Assembly: GCA_029460375.1 (NCBI GenBank)
Contig: JARPAQ010000187.1
Coordinates: 1-7,044, forward strand
Source of the DNA: Nitrososphaerota archaeon
Lineage (GTDB): Archaea > Thermoproteota > Nitrososphaeria > Nitrososphaerales > JACPRH01
Direction of reading: 5' to 3'
Length of the DNA: 7,044 nucleotides
Under the pieces are notes generated by a model. The model did not search any database. It was not told the origin of the DNA and saw only the letters and a program-made list of their open reading frames with translations. Position numbers and translations under genes: made by a program. The number at the start of each line of letters is the position of its first letter. Within the stretch, counting starts at the first letter, position 1. Below are positions 1 to 6,222 of this stretch, in pieces.

Positions 1-2
1 GT

Positions 3-815
3 ATTGGCATTGACCTCATAGGGAGGACAGGATGGACCGTCAAGAACTGTATTGTGTCAAACTTCTATCAAGGCTTTGATCTTTCCGGATCATCTGATGG
101 CGCCCTCGAGAATAATACCGCCATTGACAACGCCCAAAGTGGCTTTCGCCTTTATAGAACATCTGGAAACATGCTTATTGAAAATACTGCTATGAACAGC
201 GGCGCATGGGCTTTCTATATCGAGTCTTCCACGGGAACGATACTTCTGCGCAATACAGCCAGCAATAACACCATTTACGGGTACTACCTCCTGCGATCAG
301 ATGGGAACACTCTCATTGGGAACACTGCTGTGAACAATGTAAACAATGCTGGATTCATCCTCATAGATTCCTCACAAAACACTCTGAACGAGAACACAGC
401 GTTAGGAAATCAACAGGGCTTCGCCCTCACGCCAGGTTCTATCGGGAACACCATTTATCATAACAACATTATCGACAACGGAGTTCAAGCATCCGACTCA
501 AACCCTGCAGCTAACGACTGGCATGATCCTGATCTGCTGGAAGGGAACTACTGGTCGGACTATCCCGGCGTGGATGATGGAAGTGGAACAGCAAAGCATG
601 CGATTGCTGGTGATGGTATAGGCGACACGAATATACCTTGGCCAGGCACCGACTTTGACAACCATCCATTTATCACTGAAAGTGGCTGGGGAATTATTCC
701 TATACCTTCTGTTCCTGAGTTAGGAGCGGCCTCTCCGATCATCGCAGCTGCTGCTCTTCTATCCATCACTATAGCAACTGTTATTCTCTCAAAGAAGAAA
801 AGATGGGTGACTTAA
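3..815 (+). CDS. NosD-like parallel beta-helix surface protein, C-terminal part (5' truncated by window edge)
   Basis: The frame is open from base 3, so this is the last 270 residues of a longer protein. The GTG at 54 lies inside a beta-strand repeat and is not a credible start. At least six coils of about 23-24 residues follow, each with an N-T-A type ladder (ENNTA, IENTA, LRNTA, IGNTA, NENTA, YHNNI). This is the signature of right-handed parallel beta-helix proteins of the NosD/CASH type. After the helix come NYWSDYPG and GDGIGD, then a DNHPF motif, the usual cap of archaeal NosD-like proteins. The end has VPELG, one hydrophobic segment and KKKR, a PEF-like membrane tail. An exported, membrane-anchored surface protein that binds or processes carbohydrate is likely. 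True NosD acts in copper-site maturation of nitrous oxide reductase, but nothing here supports that role. The family call is strong; the substrate is unknown. The stop is one base before the next gene. Confidence 0.85.
   Translation: MGIDLIGRTGWTVKNCIVSNFYQGFDLSGSSDGALENNTAIDNAQSGFRLYRTSGNMLIENTAMNSGAWAFYIESSTGTILLRNTASNNTIYGYYLLRSDGNTLIGNTAVNNVNNAGFILIDSSQNTLNENTALGNQQGFALTPGSIGNTIYHNNIIDNGVQASDSNPAANDWHDPDLLEGNYWSDYPGVDDGSGTAKHAIAGDGIGDTNIPWPGTDFDNHPFITESGWGIIPIPSVPELGAASPIIAAAALLSITIATVILSKKKRWVT
711..801 (+). repeat. Duplicated C-terminal anchor segment, copy 1
   Basis: This 91-base segment codes for the tail of the NosD-like protein from VPELG to the lysines. It aligns without gaps to 1543-1633. 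The encoded 31 residues (including the next codon) match at 22 positions, and the last 19 bases (from ATTCTCTC) are the same. Confidence 0.75.
806..810 (+). promoter_or_regulatory. Shine-Dalgarno site of the CBM9-like gene
   Basis: GGTGA lies 6 bases before the ATG at 817 and complements the archaeal 16S 3' end (CACCTCC). It sits inside the last codons of the upstream gene. This supports the 817 start and translation from a shared mRNA. Confidence 0.6.
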
Positions 816-816
816 A

Positions 817-1644
817 ATGGGTGTAATATCATTTAGGAAGAAGTATTTTTCAATTCTCTCGGTGGTGTTACTCATGTTTGCAGCTGCTTGGCCTATTCTT
901 CATGCATCCGTTGTGTGGGCACATTCTGGGGGTGTTCTGGGTCCTGCCTGGACTTCCACTCCGCCGACTATAGACGGAATTATAGATGCTGGAGAGTGGT
1001 CGAGTGCTGATACTGAGGCATTCACTATAGCTACATCCTATGCAGGCACCCTTTACGTCATGAACGACGACACCAACGTGTACTTAGCGCTTAGCATAAC
1101 AGACGATGACTGGGGCACAGACCTTAACACCAGAGATTTTGTTTTGATCTTCTTCGACAATGATCACGATGGTTACGGACCGGAACTTGGAGACGATGCG
1201 ATTGGTTTTATAACAACTGGAGTGACTTCACCTGACTTAGGGTTTATCTATTTAATAGATCAGTTCTGGAGACCTCAAAGCGGCTTTACGTGGGACGCTC
1301 TTTATGATGGAACAGACGATGGAGAAGCCGCAGGAACCTTTAACGGGACATACAATCTCTTCGAGATTTCACATCCTCTAAATGATGTTGATGACGATCA
1401 CGACTTCAGCCTATTTTTCGGAGACACTGTAGGGTTTAGTATGATTTACGCAGACAATAATGAAATTGTCGGGAGATGGCCAGAATCATCGTCACAATCG
1501 GGTTGGAATGACCTCGTTATCGCATCTCCGATTCCAGCTCCTGTCCCTGAGTTCGGAGTAGCATCATCAATCATTGCAGCTGTGGCCCTTTTTTCTTTTA
1601 CTTTGGCAACTGCTATTCTCTCAAAGAAGAAAACAAGACTCTGA
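817..1644 (+). CDS. Secreted CBM9-like/DOMON-like protein with PEF-like C-terminal anchor
   Basis: 275 residues. The N-terminus is a signal peptide: RKK at 7-9, hydrophobic residues to about 30, and a likely cut after VWA (33-35). The body (about 48-235) begins with PPTIDGIIDAGEW, the typical first strand of family 9 carbohydrate-binding/DOMON-like domains, and continues with VYLAL and an RDFVLIFFD strand. DNDHDG at 114-119 looks like a calcium-binding loop, and the protein is rich in Asp throughout. The C-terminus has VPEFG (243-247), a membrane segment to about 268 and SKKK. The protein is probably held on the outer face of the membrane and binds sugars or, as some DOMON domains do, haem; no haem ligand is evident. 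It starts one base after the NosD-like stop with a good ribosome site, so the two form an operon. Its tail is nearly the same as its neighbour's, which suggests sorting by the same machinery. Confidence 0.85.
   Translation: MGVISFRKKYFSILSVVLLMFAAAWPILHASVVWAHSGGVLGPAWTSTPPTIDGIIDAGEWSSADTEAFTIATSYAGTLYVMNDDTNVYLALSITDDDWGTDLNTRDFVLIFFDNDHDGYGPELGDDAIGFITTGVTSPDLGFIYLIDQFWRPQSGFTWDALYDGTDDGEAAGTFNGTYNLFEISHPLNDVDDDHDFSLFFGDTVGFSMIYADNNEIVGRWPESSSQSGWNDLVIASPIPAPVPEFGVASSIIAAVALFSFTLATAILSKKKTRL
1543..1633 (+). repeat. Duplicated C-terminal anchor segment, copy 2
   Basis: Second copy of the anchor-coding segment, at the end of the CBM9-like gene, gap-free against 711-801. Either a recent local duplication or gene conversion, or strong selection on a sorting signal, could explain the match. 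The identical bases at the 3' end favour some shared DNA history. Confidence 0.75.
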
Positions 1645-1695
1645 TTGAAGGAGTGTTGTGGCGGCCCCCTTGGGCTGGTCAACGTTCTCCTCTCT

Positions 1696-1722
1696 GGGCG
1701 CAGGAGCCACATGCCTGCGTCC
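1696..1722 (+). other. 9-bp hairpin downstream of the surface-protein operon
   Basis: GGGCGCAGG (1696-1704) pairs with CCTGCGTCC (1714-1722) with one G-U pair, around a 9-base loop. It begins 51 bases after the TGA at 1642-1644. No T-tract follows directly, so it is not a classic terminator. It may protect the mRNA 3' end or mark a processing point. A weaker 4-bp stem (GCCC/GGGC, 1664-1675) lies just before it. Confidence 0.5.
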
Positions 1723-1754
1723 CACTGGAATCCTTATTCCGACATTAATACTCG

Positions 1755-1841
1755 TTTGCCGATTCAAATCCTGCCCTTAGTTCTTTGCATCCGAATCTAA
1801 TTCTGGGTACAAAAATGTAGCGAATCCTGGCTGGCCCATTA
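1755..1841 (+). repeat. Degenerate intergenic repeat, copy C
   Basis: It opens with TTTGCCGATTCAAATCCTG and ends with GGCTGGCCCATT. Copy D (6072-6160) has the same two ends at nearly the same spacing: 78 bases here from GATTCAAA to GGCCCA, 81 in D. The middle (CCGAATCT, TTCT, then AAAATGTAG near 1812-1820) also resembles copies A and B. The end, CGAATCC followed by GGCTGGCCCA, reads like a tRNA T-loop plus acceptor strand, but no tRNA folds here. Confidence 0.5.
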
Positions 1842-1978
1842 TTTAAGTCTAATTCAGGCTTATTTATATAATTTGGACTCATTTTTCGATTTATTTCCAA
1901 ATTCATACTGCATTCTCTTCTTATTTTAAGAGTTGGTGTGAATTGTTATCTTCTCTAGGGTTACTGACATTAAATGGT

Positions 1979-2321
1979 TTACGTAGGACTATGAAGGTAG
2001 CCTGAAAACCCTTCGAACAAATGTTCCATATATTTTATATATGCTTCGAATACGTCTCTCCCTTTCTGTGTTAATCTGAACATTGTGCGAGGCTTTCTTC
2101 TGATAAACTCCTTCTTCACTCCAATATAATCAACTGCTTCCAGTTTCCTTTTGTGTGTGGCGAGGGATCCCCGCTAAAACCTGTTTGCCTTCAAAAAAAG
2201 GCGTCCATGCTTTCAACAAATAGAGTGGCTATAATCTTCATTCCTACTGGCTCATGAATTACTTTATAAATTTCTTCAATTAGTATATCTTCTTCTGGTT
2301 TGCTATTTGATTTTTGTTCAT
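1979..2321 (-). pseudogene. Winged-helix transcriptional regulator, broken
   Basis: Reading the minus strand in the frame that includes 2298, the protein runs EEDILIEE, then IHEPVGMKIIATLF and VESMD. It hits TGA at 2193-2191, directly after an A7 run on the plus strand (2193-2199). The same frame continues with RQTGFS. One base is then missing after 2173: expected S-W-G reads as AGC-GGGGA. Beyond that the next frame gives GSLATHKRKLEAV, then KKEFIRRKPRTMFRLTQKGR, to TAA at 1981-1979. This order (HEP, QTG, helix with H..KLE, wing KPRT..RLT.KGR) is that of archaeal winged-helix regulators (HTH_34/ArsR-like), about 105 residues. The start is also lost: the ATG at 2321 is one frame off. It lies 82 bases downstream of the helicase stop on the same strand. 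It is probably a dead repressor; sequencing error in homopolymers is the alternative. Confidence 0.8.
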
Positions 2322-2403
2322 AGTTTATCAGGCAATTCTTTGGGTAGTTTGAAGAAGTTATATTTTTCAGATAGTGATAACTTGTTGAATGTAAGGGGAT
2401 ATC

Positions 2404-4266
2404 TCATCGCTTGCCACGATGGTGATGTTTTTTCGGCGCATTCATCGCAACTACGTCGAACAATATATGCCGATAGTTTATCGTCAGGGTTCTAGCAAAG
2501 AACCGATCCTTGATGAGCATTTCGTGCAAGTTATACCCATCTTTTTGATATAGATCGAACTTTTCAAATGACAAGCAATCTTCAAGATATGACTCAAGTC
2601 TAAGAATATCAGGGTCTACTAAGACCTCTCCTGGTATAGGCTTCTTCTTCCAGGAAAGAAGCAAGTCATTCAATGATTCTCTAGCTGGTTCAAAGTTCTT
2701 CCATGCTTCATCAACAAAGCGAGTGAAGATTCCATTTGCAACCAATCTGGAGATGAATGAACCGGTCCTATCCTCTGAGTATCTCTTGAGAAGATGTGCT
2801 TTGATATTGAGCTCGTTTGATTTGTCGAATGCATACAAGAATTTTTTAGCAGTGGATTCCTTATCCGTCTTGTAAGCATGGTTTAGCGAATCACCGAATG
2901 CGCCGCTAGCCATGAGAAATCTAGCCATATCATAATCGCCTGAAATTAGGGCACTAGAGATCATGTGTGAAAAGTCAAGCTCGTAGGGAATCTCACTCAT
3001 CAAGAGTCCCTTCCGGGTGATTTCATGGGTTCGGCGGTCGACCGCTCCAATGTCAATTAGCCAGTCCTCCGCAAAGGTAACCTCATGATGATTTACCTTT
3101 GACATGAACTCAAGCTCTGAAAGCCAAAGGCTGTACTTTGACATGAGGAGCACCAAATCAAACGGAGTCTCGGTTTCAAGAGCCTTGCGCACCGGTATTG
3201 GATTGATTTTCTTTGGGAGAGGGGTATCAGAAATGATGACCGCTCCACCGGGTTTGAAGCGACCGATTCTGCCAATCATTTGTAAGAGAGAGTTATTGTC
3301 TATATTCTTGTATTGTAGCGTCTTTCGGCCTAACTTGTCATTGCTGTTAATCACTTCATTAAATATCAATGCGTTATCAACATAGATGTTTACAGAGGAA
3401 GCGATAACATTGGTTGCAAAGATCCTAAGATTCTTATCGAGTTCGGCCCTTTGCTGAATCTTGTTGATCTCTGAACCTTCAAGCCCTCCGTGAATGTAGA
3501 CATCGCTGAAGATACTGGCATACTTCTCAACCAAGCGCCTTGTGGGGAGGAAGACCAGCCATGATTCATCGTGAGATTGCGAGTAAAGATAGCGCGATAG
3601 GATGTTGAACATATCATCGAGATCCTTTGCAAGCTCCACCTTGAGCTTGATAGGATACCTACGACCGCTCATTGAATAGAGATTCGAGATTCCCAAGAAT
3701 GAGAGGAACTCCTCTGGATCGATTGTGGCGCTCATGATTCGAAACAGGTTCCCTGATTTGGCTTCCTTCTTCTTCGCAAGTGATAAACATAATTCGAGCT
3801 GGGAAGACATCTGGTGGCTTTCATCAAAGTAGATAGAAGAATCGAAAATTGAGTCCTCGGCAAGCATCCTTAGCAGGACGCCGTCTGTGACTATCTTTAT
3901 ACTGCCACCGACATTGATCTTAGTGTCCTTTGTGATGACTGCCAGCTCATCTTTTATTTCTGGATGAAGCGCTTGGAGCGAATAATATAGAGCATTGCAT
4001 GAGGCTCTTGAAGGCTCACGCATGATGATTTGCCTTTTCCTGTTGCATAACTCAAACTCGTGAATTGGGGTCACAGTGCTCTTTCCTGTCCCTACATCCC
4101 CGATAATTACAAAATGGTCCGAGAAATCTATCGAATCAAGGATTGAGAATATCGGGAGCCTTGGCTTTGCTCCTTTGCCTGCCGTTTCTTGGGCTAGTCG
4201 CTCCACTTCTTCTACTGAAGCGGCTGGCTTACGAAAATCACGGTCATCGAGTCCAATGTTAGCCAA
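2404..4266 (-). CDS. DEAH-box (SF2) RNA helicase-like protein
   Basis: 620 residues with the full DEAH motif set: I GDVGTGKST (56-64), Ia REPSRAS (83-89), Ib TDGVLLR (127-133), II DESH (148-151), III SAT (179-181), IV LVFLPTRR (237-244), V ATNVIASSVNI (284-294), VI QMIGRIGR (329-336). Residues about 370-465 resemble the winged-helix plus HA2 region of HrpA/HrpB/Prp22-type helicases (ITRKGLLMSEIPYELDFSHM). The last 150 residues are not recognised, and the end is basic (KKHHHRGKR). NTP-driven RNA unwinding or remodelling in the cytoplasm is expected. The start is TTG at 4266: a stop codon lies eight codons upstream, and the next ATG falls after the Walker A motif. A GTG at residue 21 is the only reasonable alternative. 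DEAH proteins are common in bacteria and eukaryotes but unusual in archaea, so transfer is possible. Its RNA target and partners are unknown. Confidence 0.85.
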   Translation of the reverse strand: MANIGLDDRDFRKPAASVEEVERLAQETAGKGAKPRLPIFSILDSIDFSDHFVIIGDVGTGKSTVTPIHEFELCNRKRQIIMREPSRASCNALYYSLQALHPEIKDELAVITKDTKINVGGSIKIVTDGVLLRMLAEDSIFDSSIYFDESHQMSSQLELCLSLAKKKEAKSGNLFRIMSATIDPEEFLSFLGISNLYSMSGRRYPIKLKVELAKDLDDMFNILSRYLYSQSHDESWLVFLPTRRLVEKYASIFSDVYIHGGLEGSEINKIQQRAELDKNLRIFATNVIASSVNIYVDNALIFNEVINSNDKLGRKTLQYKNIDNNSLLQMIGRIGRFKPGGAVIISDTPLPKKINPIPVRKALETETPFDLVLLMSKYSLWLSELEFMSKVNHHEVTFAEDWLIDIGAVDRRTHEITRKGLLMSEIPYELDFSHMISSALISGDYDMARFLMASGAFGDSLNHAYKTDKESTAKKFLYAFDKSNELNIKAHLLKRYSEDRTGSFISRLVANGIFTRFVDEAWKNFEPARESLNDLLLSWKKKPIPGEVLVDPDILRLESYLEDCLSFEKFDLYQKDGYNLHEMLIKDRFFARTLTINYRHILFDVVAMNAPKKHHHRGKR

Positions 4267-4301
4267 AAGAAGATCCCGAGCCCCTTAAGATATCGATTCA
4301 C

Positions 4302-4309
4302 CTATTTAC
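4302..4309 (-). promoter_or_regulatory. Possible proximal TATA box of the helicase gene
   Basis: GTAAATAG on the minus strand is centred about 39 bases before the TTG start. Using the archaeal spacing of about 26 bases, transcription would start near 4279, leaving a 13-base leader. It is weaker than a canonical box. Confidence 0.25.
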
Positions 4310-4354
4310 GTAATTACCTCCATGTTCCTATAAGGCTTGCTTTGGTGATCTACT

Positions 4355-4362
4355 CTATATTT
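4355..4362 (-). promoter_or_regulatory. Possible distal TATA box of the helicase gene
   Basis: AAATATAG on the minus strand is closer to the archaeal consensus than the proximal candidate. It would give a start near 4332 and a leader of about 65 bases, which would contain GGAGGT near 4316-4321, too far from the TTG to act as its ribosome site. Confidence 0.3.
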
Positions 4363-4456
4363 CTTAATCCAATAATGAATAAGATAGACGTATTATCCCT
4401 AATTAGAAAAAAATTACAATTTAGATAGGTTAATAAGATATTCCAAGTTCAAACCT

Positions 4457-4496
4457 GACATTCGAATCCGTTTCTAGCACCAATTATGTTGTGGGC
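4457..4496 (+). repeat. Degenerate intergenic repeat, copy A
   Basis: It matches copy B (6797-6836) at 33 of 40 positions without gaps, including GTTTCTAGCACC (4470-4481) and GTGGGC. TTCGAATCC followed by TAGCACCA reads like a tRNA T-loop and CCA end. The ATG at 4486 lies inside the repeat, which argues against an upstream start for the flavodiiron gene. Confidence 0.7.
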
Positions 4497-4575
4497 AAAC
4501 CGCCAATACCACTACAGCACATCCTTCTTTTTACATTGCGTAATTCTTTTAGGATATCAGATATTCTTCTACTCT

Positions 4576-5787
4576 ATGAAGATCACGGATGGTGTATACT
4601 GGGTAGGTGTTAACGATACCCAAACCAAGCTCTTTGAAGCCTTATGGAGCCTTTCGAGAGGAGTAAGCTATAACTCCTATCTTGTACTTGGAAGCGAAAA
4701 GAATGCGCTAATCGATACTGTGAACGAGGATTTTTCCGAAGAATATATCCGAGGTCTACGCCGTCTGATTGATCTGGAAGACCTAGATTATCTCGTCCTA
4801 AATCATGTTGAGCCTGATCATGCTGGCTCGCTTTCCAAGGTTCTTTCTGTTGCAGCTAAGGCTTCTGTGGTCGGTACGGCGAATGGTATCAAGTTTGTAA
4901 GGAAGTATCATCGAGTCCTGTTTAATGATATAGTTGTGAAGAACGGGGCTACGATTGATTTGGGTGGAAAGACTTTGAGATTCATCGACACCCCGTGCAT
5001 CCATTGGCCAGAAACTATGTGCACCTATCTTGCTGAAGATGGTATAATGTTCTCAGGTGATCTATTCGGCTCATTTGGCGCCATCGGAGATCAGATATTT
5101 GACGACAGGTTTGACGAAGTCTTTAAGAATGAGGCTAAACGATATTTTGCAGCCGTCCTCTCTCCGTATGCAGCGTCTGTCAATAGAGCCATCAAGAAGT
5201 TTGATACGTCAGACATGCCCATCCGAGTGATCGCGCCAGCTCATGGATTGATCTACAAGGAGAATCCTTCAATAATTAAGAATCTATATGCAGAGTTGAG
5301 CTCAGGCAGGTTTGAAGAGAAGGTTGTAATTGTATATGGTTCGATGTATGGAAATACAGAGACTCTGGCAGAGGCGGTGGCTCAAGGTGTGAGGGATCGG
5401 GGTGTAAGAGGCGTCATCTTCAACATCACTCAAAGTGAGCCGAGTGAAGTCTTGTCCGAGATATGGCAAGCCCCTGCCGTAGCGGTTGGTAGCCCTATAT
5501 ACGACAGCTTCATATTTCCACCAGTAACGAACCTTCTCGAATTGATCAAGTTGAAAAGAATCAAGCAGCGAGTATTCGGTCTCTTCGGGAACTACACATG
5601 GAGTGCAGCCGCTTTCAAACAGCTGCAGAGAAGCATACAAGGCCTAGGTTCCGAAATTGTTGGAACGTTTGTTAAAGCACAGGGTTCGCCTGTCCCGAGT
5701 AACATTCAGGAAGCTGAAGATCTCGGCAATATCTTGGCAGATGCTGCCATTCAAAAGGTTAAGGAAACTTCCGGCTCCACCCCCTAA
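4576..5787 (+). CDS. fprA: Flavodiiron protein (FprA-type F420H2 oxidase / oxygen or NO reductase)
   Basis: 403 residues, the usual length of a two-domain flavodiiron protein. The N-terminal metallo-beta-lactamase domain keeps the diiron ligands: H77, E79, D81 and H82 (HVEPDH), H143, D162 and H223. The C-terminal flavodoxin domain has the FMN phosphate loop GSMYGNTE (255-262), with GSPIYD and GLFGNYTW further on. In methanogens such proteins reduce oxygen to water with electrons from F420H2; relatives reduce NO. No rubredoxin or flavin reductase domain is fused, so this is the minimal class A form, cytoplasmic. I start at the ATG at 4576 (MKITDGVYWVG), where family homology begins. The frame extends to an ATG at 4486, but those 30 residues are hydrophobic, unlike the family, and partly encoded by a repeat. 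Oxygen detoxification in an anaerobe is the likely role; the electron donor is inferred. Confidence 0.93.
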   Translation: MKITDGVYWVGVNDTQTKLFEALWSLSRGVSYNSYLVLGSEKNALIDTVNEDFSEEYIRGLRRLIDLEDLDYLVLNHVEPDHAGSLSKVLSVAAKASVVGTANGIKFVRKYHRVLFNDIVVKNGATIDLGGKTLRFIDTPCIHWPETMCTYLAEDGIMFSGDLFGSFGAIGDQIFDDRFDEVFKNEAKRYFAAVLSPYAASVNRAIKKFDTSDMPIRVIAPAHGLIYKENPSIIKNLYAELSSGRFEEKVVIVYGSMYGNTETLAEAVAQGVRDRGVRGVIFNITQSEPSEVLSEIWQAPAVAVGSPIYDSFIFPPVTNLLELIKLKRIKQRVFGLFGNYTWSAAAFKQLQRSIQGLGSEIVGTFVKAQGSPVPSNIQEAEDLGNILADAAIQKVKETSGSTP

Positions 5788-5788
5788 T

Positions 5789-5971
5789 TTGCCTAAGATC
5801 GGTGGCGATTCATGGCATGAGAAGATTATTGATGAAATGACGTGGAATATGCCTAATAAAAAACTATGGGGTCTATATGAAGAAAAGATGGCGAATGTTC
5901 AAGACGAATTGTATAAGCTTTATTCAGATAGGTTAAAGCGCATTTCGAGGAGTTTAAGTTTTCGCCTATAG
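5789..5971 (+). CDS. Small hypothetical protein downstream of fprA (doubtful)
   Basis: I do not recognise it. The frame is open through the end of fprA. A TTG at 5789, two bases after the fprA stop, would give 60 residues; an ATG at 5837 would give 44. The product is charged and helical-looking, with WHEKIIDEMTWN, then YEEKMANVQDELYKLYSDRL, and an Arg/Ser-rich end. There is no clear ribosome site before either start. The Trp/Tyr-rich, amphipathic composition looks more protein-like than a chance frame. It could be a real small protein translated with fprA, the remnant of a larger gene, or chance. Confidence 0.35.
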   Translation: MPKIGGDSWHEKIIDEMTWNMPNKKLWGLYEEKMANVQDELYKLYSDRLKRISRSLSFRL

Positions 5972-6222
5972 CGCTTAACAAGTTGATGTTTATGGTATTC
6001 ACTTAATTATTTAATTGCAAACTGGTCGGCCCACCATAAGGCACATCTCTCATTCAGTATTTTGACCCGCATTTGCTGATTCAAACCCTACTTTCGAACT
6101 GATCTCTCAGTAGACTCTAGCAATGAAACCGATTTCGGCTCTAATCATAGCTGGCCCAATCTCTTACAATACACGTATCTCAATTTCTCAGCATTAAATA
6201 GGGTTAGACATATACGATAGGT
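5972..6222. other. Intergenic region between convergent genes
   Basis: No gene is seen. It holds intergenic repeat copy D (6072-6160). Near 6024-6036, GGTCGGCCCACCA looks like a tRNA acceptor 3' end with CCA, but no tRNA folds around it. No obvious terminator stem is present. Confidence 0.55.
6072..6160 (+). repeat. Degenerate intergenic repeat, copy D
   Basis: It opens with TTTGCTGATTCAAACCCTA, which differs from copy C only by transitions across 24 bases (18 matches). It ends with AGCTGGCCCAAT at almost the same spacing as in C. CTCTAGCAAT near 6116 corresponds to TTCTAGCACC of copies A and B. Confidence 0.5.

Larger units (their letters stand above)
1645..1978. other. Intergenic region without a gene (334 bases)
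   Basis: No credible coding frame on either strand. It holds the hairpin at 1696-1722, a degenerate intergenic repeat at 1755-1841, and an A/T-rich strip from about 1855 to 1930 with TTTATATAAT near 1863-1872. The last looks like a TATA box but no gene follows in the right place. The genes on both sides point into this region. Confidence 0.6.
4267..4575. other. Divergent intergenic region between helicase and flavodiiron genes
   Basis: It serves as the promoter region for both genes. It contains two helicase TATA candidates, an A/T-rich strip around 4375-4440, intergenic repeat copy A, and a weak TTTTTACA box (4528-4535) that could start the flavodiiron transcript near 4557. No gene is supported here. 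Confidence 0.6.

Noticed and set aside
54..56. GTG as the start of the NosD-like protein
   Set aside because: The frame is open to the window edge and upstream residues continue the beta-helix pattern (WTVKNCIV), so the true start is outside the window.
1863..1872. TATA-like TTTATATAAT as a promoter
   Set aside because: No coding frame or recognisable RNA gene follows at a suitable distance on either strand; an A/T-rich strip can produce this by chance.
2307..2495. 62-residue plus-strand frame
   Set aside because: It overlaps the helicase 3' end and the regulator remnant on the other strand, and its product has no recognisable features.
4486..4575. N-terminal extension of the flavodiiron protein starting at the ATG at 4486
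   Set aside because: Family homology begins at 4576, and the ATG lies in intergenic repeat copy A, so the extension is chance open frame.
6024..6036. tRNA gene near the sequence GGTCGGCCCACCA
   Set aside because: No matching 5' acceptor strand, anticodon arm or D arm is found upstream; only the 3' end resembles a tRNA.
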